DNA of 64,000 nucleotides. It comes from Mesorhizobium sp. Z1-4. GTDB taxonomy: Bacteria; Pseudomonadota; Alphaproteobacteria; Rhizobiales; Rhizobiaceae. Numbering within the stretch: the stretch's first letter is position 1; the number at the start of each line of letters is the position of its first letter. Below the pieces are notes generated by a model, which worked only from the letters and a program-made list of their open reading frames with translations, was not told the origin of the DNA and did not search any database. Below, piece by piece: positions 1-7,690 of this stretch. The position numbers and the translations under genes are program-made. The stretch is taken from assembly GCF_004000235.1 (NCBI RefSeq), contig NZ_RCIO01000001.1, forward strand, positions 124,001 through 188,000, written 5' to 3'.

Positions 1-1
1 A

Positions 2-118
2 GCCGTAGCCGGATCCCTGAACGGGTTTGCCCCGTTTCTTGATTGGGAGAGTAGCGCCGGCACCTTACCGGCAGGCGAAGAACTTCGGTTAACAATCGCT
101 GATCGGAACGATGGTTAG
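2..118 (+). CDS. Possible C-terminal end of an unidentified gene (partial)
   Basis: An open frame runs from the window edge to a TAG at 116-118 and encodes about 38 residues ending in LRLTIADRNDG. Its third codon positions are less GC-rich than in the genes around it, so it may be chance. I recognise no family. A short stem, AACGGG/CCCGTT at 20-36, lies inside it, which speaks slightly against coding. It is listed only because the sequence to the left is not visible. Confidence 0.25.
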   Translation, partial: AVAGSLNGFAPFLDWESSAGTLPAGEELRLTIADRNDG

Positions 119-155
119 CGAAAGCTCACTGAGGCCCGTTCATCTTTGCCGATTG

Positions 156-1586
156 TCAGATGACCTTGTTGGGGTTCATGATTCCCAGCGGGTCGATCGC
201 ACGTTTGACTGCACGCATGAGTTCCGTGGCGACCGGCGGCGCGGTGGCGATCAACTCATCACGCTTCAGCCTGCCAATGCCATGTTCGGCGGAAAACGAA
301 CCGCCCAGATTGTGCACCAACGCGTGTACCGTCTCGTTCATCCGGCCGTAAAGAGCCTGGAAGGCGGCACTGTCGCCGCCGACAGGTTCCGAGACATTGT
401 AGTGCAGATTGCCATCGCCCATGTGGCCGAAACAGACGACGCGCGCGCCCGGTGCCACTTGTTCGACCAGATCGGCGCCCTCGGCGATGAACCGCGGAAT
501 TGCCGCAACGGGCACCGAAATGTCGTGCTTGATCGAAAATCCTTCCGGCTTCTGCGCTTCCGACATGTTTTCGCGCAGGGCCCAGAAATCGCTGAACTGC
601 TGGCCGCTTGCCGCAATGGCGGCGTCGAGCACGACGCCCTGCTCCATCGCCGCCGTCAGAATGTCCTCGATGAGTTCACGCGCATCGCTCGCCGAACGGA
701 CGGAAGAAATTTCCAGCATAACGTAGCAGGGATAACGCTCCGCCAGCGGCCGCTGTGCGGACGGATTGTGCCTTAGCAGGAATTCGAGCGGCGTTTCCAT
801 GACAAGCTCGAACGCGGTGACCGAGGGGCCGCCACGGTCCTGCGCGAGGCGGTAAAGGCCAAGCGCTTCGTCCGGAGAGTTGAGCCCGGCCCAGGCGATC
901 TCCCGGCTTTTGGGCCTTGGGAACAACTTCAGCACCGCCGCGGTGATGATGCCAAGCGTGCCCTCACCGCCAACAAAAAGGTCCTTCAGGTCGTAGCCGG
1001 TGTTGTCCTTCTTCAGCTTGCGCAGATCGTCGAAAATGCGGCCGTCGGGGAGCACGACCTCCAGGCCGAGGCAAAGCTCGCGCGCATTGCCGTAGGCAAG
1101 CACGCCAGTTCCACCGGCATTTGAGGAAAGGTTGCCGCCGATCTGGCAACTGCCCTGCGAGCCGAGCGAAAGCGGAAACAGCCGGTCGGCGCCATCTGCC
1201 GCCTCCTGCAGCGTCTGCAATACGACACCCGCCTCGGCGGTGATCGTGTTGGACGTCGTGTCGATTTCGCGAATGCGGTTCATGCGTGAAAGCGAAACGA
1301 CGATTTCCCTGCCGCTGCCATCCGGCATCTGGCCGCCGACAAGCCCGGTGTTGCCGCCTTGCGGAACGACGGGGGTACGGGTCTCGCTGGCAAGCGCCAT
1401 GATGCGGCTTACCTCGTCGGTGCACCCTGGCCTCAGCACCAGCGGCGTGCTCCCGCCGAACAGGCCCCTGCGCTCAACCGTATAGGGTGCGATATCCGCC
1501 TCAGCGGTCAGTGCATATCTGTCGCCGACAATCCCGGCAAAACTGCGGATCAGCGTTTCATCGAGCGGTTGGGCGGGCGCGTCCAT
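156..1586 (-). CDS. FAD-binding oxidoreductase, D-2-hydroxyglutarate dehydrogenase-like
   Basis: This 476-residue flavoprotein has the VAO/GlcD architecture. An N-terminal PCMH-type FAD domain carries the pyrophosphate loop PQGGNTGLVGG near residue 76 and the GGNLSSNAGGTG segment near 150. A C-terminal FAD-oxidase domain carries GHMGDGNLHYN near 390 and the closing FSAEHGIGRLK motif. The family oxidises D-2-hydroxyacids (D-2-hydroxyglutarate, D-lactate, glycolate) and passes electrons to an acceptor such as ETF or quinone; the HMGDGN histidine usually helps bind a metal. TTG, GTG and ATG codons occur consecutively at 1592-1584. I chose the ATG at 1586; the GGTGAG in the end of the upstream sua5 gene may serve as ribosome-binding site. 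It probably shares a transcript with sua5, 10 bases upstream. The exact substrate cannot be read from sequence. Confidence 0.9.
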   Translation of the reverse strand: MDAPAQPLDETLIRSFAGIVGDRYALTAEADIAPYTVERRGLFGGSTPLVLRPGCTDEVSRIMALASETRTPVVPQGGNTGLVGGQMPDGSGREIVVSLSRMNRIREIDTTSNTITAEAGVVLQTLQEAADGADRLFPLSLGSQGSCQIGGNLSSNAGGTGVLAYGNARELCLGLEVVLPDGRIFDDLRKLKKDNTGYDLKDLFVGGEGTLGIITAAVLKLFPRPKSREIAWAGLNSPDEALGLYRLAQDRGGPSVTAFELVMETPLEFLLRHNPSAQRPLAERYPCYVMLEISSVRSASDARELIEDILTAAMEQGVVLDAAIAASGQQFSDFWALRENMSEAQKPEGFSIKHDISVPVAAIPRFIAEGADLVEQVAPGARVVCFGHMGDGNLHYNVSEPVGGDSAAFQALYGRMNETVHALVHNLGGSFSAEHGIGRLKRDELIATAPPVATELMRAVKRAIDPLGIMNPNKVI

Positions 1587-1595
1587 CACCAAACG

Positions 1596-2573
1596 CTACT
1601 CACCTTGCCCTGTCATGTCACGCGGGGCGGCGGCCCTGCGCAAACGATCGTTGATCGCCTCGCCAAGCCCCTCTTCCGGAATTGGTTCGACGGCAATTGC
1701 CGTCGCTTGCGCGCGGTCGAGTTCGCGCATGGCGGAAAACAGATTGGCCGCCGCTTCGCGCAGATCACCCGCCTCGGAGAGGTTGACGGTCGCTGCGGCT
1801 TGCCCGGAGCCTTGTGCGCGCCGCGGGCCGAATGCCAGCAGCGCCTCGCCGGAGTTCACCTCCCGCGCTCCCAGCCGCACAGGCAGCTGCGGCGCATAAT
1901 GCGAGAGAAGCATGCCTGGTGCCTGCACCGTGGCGCCTGTTACTGCCTCAAGCCGGGTTTTCACAACATCTTCAATAGCTTCGCGTGCAACCCCGCCCGG
2001 CCGAAGCAACGTCACCCGGTCATCATCTACCTTCACGATGGTGGATTCCACGCCGACCTGCGCGGAGCCGCCATCGACAATCAGCTCGATGCGATCCCCT
2101 AGCTCGGCGTCGACCGCGGCTGCCGTGGTCGCGCTGATGCGGCCCGACCGGTTGGCGCTGGGCGCGGCCAGCGGATGATCGAGTTCGGCGATCAGTGCGC
2201 GCGTGAACGTGTTTTGCGGAACCCGGATCGCCAGCGTGTCGAGCCCGGCCGTTACAAGCGGATGAACCGGCGAAGTTGCGGTCATGGGCAGCACCATCGT
2301 CAGCGGTCCGGGCCAGAACTTTTCAGCCAGCGCACGCGCCCTGTCATTGAAGACGGCCAGCTCCGTCGCCATGCCGATATTGGAGACATGCGCGATCAGG
2401 GGATTGAAGCGCGGCCGGCCCTTGGTTTCGAATATCTTCGCAACCGCCTCGCCATTGAACGCGTCGGCGGCCAGCCCGTAGACCGTTTCGGTCGGAATGG
2501 CGACTACGCCGCCGGCACCGAGCAGTGCCGCCGCCTCGCGCAGCGCCTCTTCTTGTCGAATGATCCTAGCCAA
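1596..2573 (-). CDS. L-threonylcarbamoyladenylate synthase (Sua5/YciO/YrdC family)
   Basis: The 325-residue protein makes threonylcarbamoyl-AMP from threonine, bicarbonate and ATP, the first step of t6A37 formation in ANN-decoding tRNAs in the cytoplasm. The YrdC domain (about residues 10-200) shows PTETVYGLAADAFN, KGRPRFNPLIAHV, the SANRSGR nucleotide loop and VESTIVKV. A C-terminal Sua5 domain of about 110 residues follows, so this is the long Sua5 form and not the short TsaC form. The start is a TTG at 2573 giving LARIIRQEEA; no better start lies nearby. It is probably first in a two-gene unit with the FAD oxidase. Confidence 0.92.
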   Translation of the reverse strand: MARIIRQEEALREAAALLGAGGVVAIPTETVYGLAADAFNGEAVAKIFETKGRPRFNPLIAHVSNIGMATELAVFNDRARALAEKFWPGPLTMVLPMTATSPVHPLVTAGLDTLAIRVPQNTFTRALIAELDHPLAAPSANRSGRISATTAAAVDAELGDRIELIVDGGSAQVGVESTIVKVDDDRVTLLRPGGVAREAIEDVVKTRLEAVTGATVQAPGMLLSHYAPQLPVRLGAREVNSGEALLAFGPRRAQGSGQAAATVNLSEAGDLREAAANLFSAMRELDRAQATAIAVEPIPEEGLGEAINDRLRRAAAPRDMTGQGE

Positions 2574-2754
2574 GCTCGTTCACGCAGTTTTGCTTGTCGG
2601 TACAGCCACTTGAACCTTGCGGCAAGGGCCGCCATTCGCGCCCCGACGTCACCGCTTTGTTAATCATTAACCACTACTTTTCCGTGCGATGTGGCCGCGA
2701 AAGCGCGCTGCAGGCGCCGCAATTGGGTATTGAGCCGGACAGCCGGGAGTTTCG
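2574..2754. promoter_or_regulatory. Divergent intergenic region with a TTAA palindrome
   Basis: This 181-base gap separates the leftward sua5 from a rightward secreted-protein gene. It contains the odd palindrome GTTAATCATTAAC at 2659-2671, followed by CAC, so the right part reads TTAACCAC, close to the TTAACCAT half-site of CtrA. The region must hold promoters for both neighbours. I cannot place -35/-10 boxes with confidence. GGGAG just before 2755 is a plausible ribosome-binding site. Confidence 0.4.
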
Positions 2755-3318
2755 ATGCGTTTAGTCTTCGCGACCATATTGATGGCTTTTGGGGCCACAA
2801 ATGCCGCGAACGCTTCGTCTTTCGTTGTGCTGGACCCGCTCGAGAAGACAGAAAGCCCATCGATCATCGTGCTTGGAAAGCCTGAATCCGGCTCTTTCAC
2901 CGCCGCGGGAGAGCCCCGGCACGCGGCCATTCCGATGCCAAGCTTCGAGCGTTTCGGCGGCGCGCCAGCCGCAGAACCGAAATTCATCACCGTTAGCCCA
3001 TCCGTCATAGCCATGGTCGACGCGCCGCAACCAATCGCGATGGAGAACGTGGCCTCGATCGGCGATCCAGGGCGCAGAAAGCGTTCGCCGCACACGCTGC
3101 CGATGGTCATCCGCGGCGGTATTGTCGGCGATGCATTCGCAACGCGTTCGGCGCCATCGGTTCCCGTCTACAGCGAGCAGCCGCAGCAAGAGGTGAGTTC
3201 CGCGCCTCGCTCACCCAGCCCGCGCCAGGCCCCGCGCGCGCCAGAACCGCCATCGCCCGATCAGCTGCCCAAATCCGCGCTGCCACCCCCTGCGCCGCCG
3301 ACGGGCCGCATGGAATAG
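2755..3318 (+). CDS. Hypothetical exported protein with proline-rich C-terminus
   Basis: The 187-residue product begins with a short hydrophobic signal-like segment (MRLVFATILMAFGATNAANA) with a possible signal peptidase I site after residue 20. The middle has little recognisable structure. The last 60 residues are rich in proline, serine and arginine (for example PSPRQAPRAPEPPSPDQ), suggesting a flexible tail in the periplasm. The ATG at 2755 has GGGAG upstream. No catalytic motif is visible and I do not recognise the family. Frames on the opposite strand of this GC-rich region are also open, but none has a signal peptide or a comparable start. Confidence 0.6.
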   Translation: MRLVFATILMAFGATNAANASSFVVLDPLEKTESPSIIVLGKPESGSFTAAGEPRHAAIPMPSFERFGGAPAAEPKFITVSPSVIAMVDAPQPIAMENVASIGDPGRRKRSPHTLPMVIRGGIVGDAFATRSAPSVPVYSEQPQQEVSSAPRSPSPRQAPRAPEPPSPDQLPKSALPPPAPPTGRME

Positions 3319-3377
3319 GCCGGCGTTTTTCGGCCGCCGGGCGCGTGTTATGCTGCGTGCACGGGAGTAGCACAAAG

Positions 3378-3824
3378 ATGATCAAATCCACAGCGAACCT
3401 GGCAGCCATGTTGGCTCTGTCGCTTGCTTTCGCAGCGCCTGCGCTGGCCGATACCTATCTTGGAAGCTACATGGCCCGGCTCTCGGAGCGCGACCATTTC
3501 GCCAGTGACGGCTACCGGCTCGACACGGCAGCGCAGGTGGTTCGGCAGGACCGCGCCAACGTGCACCGTTTCAAGAAGATCGACGCCGAAGACGGTGACG
3601 ACCCGTGGTTCGGCAAGGCGAACGCCCGCAACACGCTGGAGCAGTTCCTGAACCGCAGGGAAGCGATGGACGAAGCGACGCGTTCCGCGATCCACAACGG
3701 GACGCCGCTGGTGCAGGTCGATGTCTACCAGAACTCCGCAGTGGTCACGATCATCGGTTCCGGTGGAGGCGGAGGAAGCGGCGGCATCTCGGGCGGTTCG
3801 CAGGGAACCATACCTTCAAACTAG
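3378..3824 (+). CDS. Hypothetical periplasmic protein with glycine-rich tail
   Basis: The 148-residue product has a clear signal peptide (MIKSTANLAAMLALSLAFAA, cleavage probably after PALA near residue 25). It then has a charged mid-section (RDHFASDGYRLDTAAQVVRQ) and ends in a glycine/serine-rich tail, GSGGGGGSGG, ending in GTIPSN. I chose the ATG at 3378 over a possible upstream start at 3345 because the signal peptide begins exactly there. No enzyme motif is visible. It is 59 bases downstream of the preceding exported-protein gene on the same strand and may be cotranscribed with it. Function unknown. Confidence 0.7.
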   Translation: MIKSTANLAAMLALSLAFAAPALADTYLGSYMARLSERDHFASDGYRLDTAAQVVRQDRANVHRFKKIDAEDGDDPWFGKANARNTLEQFLNRREAMDEATRSAIHNGTPLVQVDVYQNSAVVTIIGSGGGGGSGGISGGSQGTIPSN

Positions 3825-3866
3825 CGGCCGATTTTCACGTAACCGGCAGTCCCTGCACGAATTGTC

Positions 3867-6278
3867 CTAGCCGGCGATCCTGGAGAAATCGGCCACCTTG
3901 CCGGTCGCCTCGCGGATGCGGGCAAGCAGTGCAAGCCGGTTGGCCCGCACATTCTCGTCCGGATCGTTGACAAGCACCTTGTCGAAGAACGCATCGATCG
4001 GCGCCCGCAGGCTGCTGAGCGCACGCATCGCGGCTTCGTAGTCCAGCGCTTCGATTGCGGTTGCGGCCTGGGTTTCTGCCGTGGCGATGGCATCAGCCAG
4101 CGCCTTTTCCTCCGGATCCTTTAGCAGCCCGGCGTCGACGGCGTCCGCAACTGCCGTACCCTTCTTCTCTTCGGCCGCGAGAATGTTCGCAGCGCGCTTT
4201 GTGCCGGCGAGCAGGTTCTTGCCGTCCTCGGTTTCCAGCAAGGCTCCGAGTGCCGCGACCCGGCGGACGATGAGCAGGAGGTCGTCCGACGCAGGTGTAA
4301 TCACCGCGTCGATCAGATCGTGCCGTGCGCCCTGGTCGCGGAGATAAACCTTCAGGCGGTCGTGGAAGAATGAGAGGAGGTCCGTGAGCCTACTGTCGGT
4401 CTGCGCCACAATGGGGCGAGGCAGTTCTAGAGAGCGCCCCTCATTTTGCTCGACTTCACGACCGAGTGTGGAAATGAACTCTTGGAGAGCCTTTGCAGAG
4501 GTAGCCTTCGTATCGGGCTTATCCGAAAGAAGCTCTTTGGTGAAAAACTCCAGCACGGACTGCGAGGCTGTCCTCAGCTCGTTGTTGATATAAGTGAGGC
4601 GCATGAAGAATAAGCGCAGCCAAAGAAGCTGTCTCAATCCCAACCGCACCCCGTTCTCGACCACAATCCTGATCACACCCAGCGCCGCACGTCTCAGAGC
4701 GTAGGGATCCTTGGAGCCGGTCGGCTTTTCATCGATGGCCCAGAAACCGACCAGCGTATCGAGCTTGTCAGCCAGCGCGACCGCGACCGAAACCGGTTCG
4801 GTCGGCACGACATCGGTCGGGCCGAGCGGCTTGTAGTGTTCCTCGATGGCGGCGGCGACCGCCGGTTCTTCGCCTTGCAAAAGCGCATATTTGCGACCCA
4901 TCGCGCCCTGGAGTTCCGGGAACTCGCCGACGACCTCGGTCTGCAGATCGGCTTTCGCCAGAAGTGCGGCGCGCCGGGCAAGCTCCGGATCAGCGCCGAC
5001 AACCGGTGCCAGTTCCTCCGCCAGCCGCGCGATGCGCTCCACCCGCTCTCCCTGCGTGCCCAGCTTGGCGTGGAAGGTGACGTTCAAATGGTCGAGCCGC
5101 GCCATGCGCTGGTCGAGCGGCTTTTTCAGGTCGAGCCCCAGCTTCTCGGCCGATGCTGACAGCTCGCCGAGGTCCGGCAGGTCGGCCTGGTCGGTCTTCC
5201 AGAAATAGAGCGCGTCGGAGAGGCGCGCACGCACCACCTTGCCATTGCCCTCGGCGATGACTGTGCCCCCGTCGCTCGCTTCGATGTTGGCAGTGAGCAG
5301 GAAGTGATTTGAGAGTTGCGGTTGGCCGATCTCCCCCCTTGAGGGGGAGATCGAAGCGAGCGGCCGAGTGACGAAGCATTTCTGATTGGCGCGGATGGTG
5401 AGGCGGATCACCTCGGCCGGAATGTCGAGATAGTCCTTCTCGAACGTGCCCATCAGCACGACCGGCCATTCGACCAAGCCCGAGACCTCGTCGAGCAGCC
5501 CTTCGTCCTCGACCAGTTCAAGCCCGTTGGCAAATGCCAGATTTGCGGCGTCGCTGCGGATGATCTCCTTGCGGCGCTCTGCATCGAGAACGACCTTCGC
5601 GGCTTCCAGCTTCGACACATAATCGTCGAAGCGGCGCACCTCGAATGCCTCCGGCGCGTGGAAGCGGTGGCCGTAGGTGACGTTGCCGGCGCGAATGCCG
5701 TCGACCTCGAAGTCGACCACAACCGGCTCTTCGGTCTCGGGGCCGAATGTGCAGACAATGGATTGCAGCGGGCGCACCCAGCGCAGGCTTTCGCTGCCTT
5801 TGGCCTCGTCACCGTAAAAGCGCGTGCCGCGCGGCGCAGAGGCTTCGCCCCAGCGCATCGACTTCGGCCAGGGGAAGCTGCGGATCAGCGCTGGCAGCGC
5901 CACGGCGATGATTTCCTCGGCAGCGCGGCCGGGCTTTTCGATCACGGCTACGTAGAAGTCGCCCTTCTTGGGGTCGGTCTGGATTTGTGCCTGGCTGACA
6001 TCGGACAGGCCCGCCGAACGCAGGAAGCCCTGCACCGCCTGTTCGGGCGCCTTGGTGCTTGGGCCTTTGCGTTCCTCGCGCACATCCTTGGAACGCGCGG
6101 TCACGCCACGAATGTCGAGCGCCAGCCGGCGCGGCGTCCAGTATTCTTGGCACCCCTCGTAGGTCAGCCCGCCATCGACCAGCGCATCGGTGACCAGCTT
6201 CTTCAGGTCGCCAGCCGCCTTGCGCTGCATGCGGGCTGGGATCTCTTCTGAGCGAAGTTCTAGCAGGAGGTCGGGCAT
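3867..6278 (-). CDS. glyS: Glycyl-tRNA synthetase beta subunit
   Basis: GlyS partners with GlyQ (gene at 6677-7615) in the alpha2beta2 bacterial enzyme that charges tRNA-Gly; the beta subunit supplies tRNA binding. The start [17 protein letters not shown] is the family's typical N-terminus, so I place it at 6278. Near the C-terminus [19 protein letters not shown] marks the anticodon-binding region. At 803 residues it is longer than the roughly 690 of E. coli GlyS. Two odd segments account for much of this: residues 306-321, encoded by a palindromic insertion, and residues about 543-628, encoded by visibly AT-richer DNA. The frame stays open through both, so the gene looks functional. Confidence 0.96.
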   Translation of the reverse strand: MPDLLLELRSEEIPARMQRKAAGDLKKLVTDALVDGGLTYEGCQEYWTPRRLALDIRGVTARSKDVREERKGPSTKAPEQAVQGFLRSAGLSDVSQAQIQTDPKKGDFYVAVIEKPGRAAEEIIAVALPALIRSFPWPKSMRWGEASAPRGTRFYGDEAKGSESLRWVRPLQSIVCTFGPETEEPVVVDFEVDGIRAGNVTYGHRFHAPEAFEVRRFDDYVSKLEAAKVVLDAERRKEIIRSDAANLAFANGLELVEDEGLLDEVSGLVEWPVVLMGTFEKDYLDIPAEVIRLTIRANQKCFVTRPLASISPSRGEIGQPQLSNHFLLTANIEASDGGTVIAEGNGKVVRARLSDALYFWKTDQADLPDLGELSASAEKLGLDLKKPLDQRMARLDHLNVTFHAKLGTQGERVERIARLAEELAPVVGADPELARRAALLAKADLQTEVVGEFPELQGAMGRKYALLQGEEPAVAAAIEEHYKPLGPTDVVPTEPVSVAVALADKLDTLVGFWAIDEKPTGSKDPYALRRAALGVIRIVVENGVRLGLRQLLWLRLFFMRLTYINNELRTASQSVLEFFTKELLSDKPDTKATSAKALQEFISTLGREVEQNEGRSLELPRPIVAQTDSRLTDLLSFFHDRLKVYLRDQGARHDLIDAVITPASDDLLLIVRRVAALGALLETEDGKNLLAGTKRAANILAAEEKKGTAVADAVDAGLLKDPEEKALADAIATAETQAATAIEALDYEAAMRALSSLRAPIDAFFDKVLVNDPDENVRANRLALLARIREATGKVADFSRIAG
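5328..5352. repeat. Palindromic element inserted in frame within glyS
   Basis: GATCTCCCCC at 5328-5337 and GGGGGAGATC at 5343-5352 form perfect 10-base arms around a 5-base loop, CTTGA. The element lies inside glyS and encodes residues (roughly [14 protein letters not shown]) that interrupt the usual join between the NQKCFVTR motif and the [17 protein letters not shown] stretch. The core resembles short CTCCCCCTTGAGGGGGAG repeats that I recall from intergenic regions of Rhizobiales genomes. Presence in this window is observed; family membership is from memory. No second copy was noticed in the window. Confidence 0.75.
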
Positions 6279-6480
6279 CGGGGGCTCGCGGCGAAAAATG
6301 GTTCGCCGGGCGAATAGCAACTCCGCCGCGCGCTGTCACGCTTCCCGCGCTAAAACCGCCGCAAGCTTGAACGCCACATGAACCGGCGGCCCAGCACTGG
6401 TTCAGCGTGTTCCCACCAAAGTGCGTCCATCAGCCTCCAGAAGCGAAGGAGCCAACCGGGAGGCGAAAGGGACCAGACCA

Positions 6481-6651
6481 ATGAGGGCCGCATCCAGACT
6501 TATCCAGATCGCCGCATTCGCTGCACTGTTCAGCGCTTACGCCTATGTACACCCCGCAACCGGCCTATCGGGCGTCCGCCGCGCGCTGCAGACCATCGGA
6601 ACGGCAGTGGAACTGGATGCAAGCGCCGCAAACTACGGAGAAATGGCCTAA
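6481..6651 (+). CDS. Small hypothetical protein between glyS and glyQ
   Basis: A 56-residue frame starts at ATG 6481 (MRAASRLIQIAAFAALFSAY) and ends with DASAANYGEMA. The first 25 residues look like a signal peptide or a single membrane anchor. It sits on the strand opposite to both glyS and glyQ, in the gap between them. A purine-rich GGGAGGCGAAAGGG lies 10-25 bases upstream of the start. No known domain is recognised. The length, start and hydrophobic segment make it plausible but unproven. Confidence 0.45.
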   Translation: MRAASRLIQIAAFAALFSAYAYVHPATGLSGVRRALQTIGTAVELDASAANYGEMA

Positions 6652-6676
6652 CCGCCTCGATAACCGCAGATTGGCC

Positions 6677-7615
6677 TCAGGCGGTCGCGCCGCCCGCCTC
6701 GGTCAGCAGAAACGCCTCGCCGCAGGCCTTGGCCAGATCGCGCACGCGCAAGATGTAGCTCTGCCGCTCCGTCACCGAGATCACGCCACGCGCATCCAAC
6801 AGATTGAAGACATGGCTTGCCTTGATGCACTGGTCATAGGCGGGCAGCACCATGCGGTGCAGTTTCGCGTCGCCGGCCGGCGCGCCGGCCTCGAGAAGCG
6901 CGCGGCATTCCTTTTCCGCGTCGATGAAATGCTGGTGCAGGATCGCGGTGTCTGCGTGCTCGAAATTGTGACGCGAATATTCCTGCTCGGCCTGCAGAAA
7001 GACATCGCCATAGGTGACCTTGCCCGGCCCTTCTACGCCGTTGAAATTCAGGTCGTAGACATTGTCGACGCCCTGCACATACATGGCCAGCCGCTCAAGC
7101 CCGTAGGTCAGCTCGCCCGAAACGGGCGCACATTCGATGCCGCAGACCTGCTGGAAATAGGTGAACTGCGAAACCTCCATGCCGTCGCACCAGCACTCCC
7201 AGCCGAGCCCCCAGGCGCCGAGCGTCGGGCTCTCCCAATCGTCTTCAACAAAGCGGATGTCGTGCAGCGCGGTGTCGATGCCGATCGCCTCAAGCGAGCC
7301 GACATAAAGCTCCTGCAGGTTGGGCGGATTCGGCTTCAGGATCACCTGATATTGGTAATAGTGCTGAAGGCGGTTCGGGTTTTCGCCATAGCGGCCGTCC
7401 TTGGGCCGGCGTGAAGGCTGAACGTAAGCCGCATTCCAGGGCCTGGGGCCAAGCGAGCGCAACGTGGTGGCCGGGTGGAAAGTACCAGCGCCGACTTCCA
7501 TGTCGTAAGGCTGCAGGATCACGCAGCCGCGCGCCGCCCAATAGGCGTGAAGCGCGAGGATAAGACCCTGAAACGACTTGGTCGGGTCCAGGTCGGCGGG
7601 CGGCTGTGCCGTCAT
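6677..7615 (-). CDS. glyQ: Glycyl-tRNA synthetase alpha subunit
   Basis: The 312-residue class II synthetase subunit activates glycine with ATP in the GlyQ2GlyS2 complex. Highly conserved segments include [18 protein letters not shown] at the start, [38 protein letters not shown] and [10 protein letters not shown], and [16 protein letters not shown] further on. Length is normal. The ATG at 7613-7615 has a GAGG ahead of it. glyQ lies upstream of glyS on the same strand but is separated from it by about 400 bases that contain a small opposite-strand frame, so cotranscription with glyS is possible but not certain. Confidence 0.97.
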   Translation of the reverse strand: MTAQPPADLDPTKSFQGLILALHAYWAARGCVILQPYDMEVGAGTFHPATTLRSLGPRPWNAAYVQPSRRPKDGRYGENPNRLQHYYQYQVILKPNPPNLQELYVGSLEAIGIDTALHDIRFVEDDWESPTLGAWGLGWECWCDGMEVSQFTYFQQVCGIECAPVSGELTYGLERLAMYVQGVDNVYDLNFNGVEGPGKVTYGDVFLQAEQEYSRHNFEHADTAILHQHFIDAEKECRALLEAGAPAGDAKLHRMVLPAYDQCIKASHVFNLLDARGVISVTERQSYILRVRDLAKACGEAFLLTEAGGATA

Positions 7616-7690
7616 GAAATGCCTCGGAACGGTACAAGAAATTCGGCACCCTCGTAGTCGGGCGCCGTACGAGCGTCAAGAAACGCCAAT

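Noticed and set aside
111-776. Long open frame on the plus strand opposite the FAD oxidase
   Set aside because: It is antisense to a gene with clear flavoprotein motifs, has no recognisable motif, and is high in Arg/Cys as expected for a shadow of GC-rich coding DNA.
5658-6251. Open frame of 197 residues opposite glyS
   Set aside because: It lies entirely within glyS, whose product is unmistakable, and it shows no family resemblance.
6652-7690. Glycine riboswitch or T-box ahead of glyQ or glyS
   Set aside because: The gaps are short or contain no recognisable conserved riboswitch core; T-boxes are not expected in this group.
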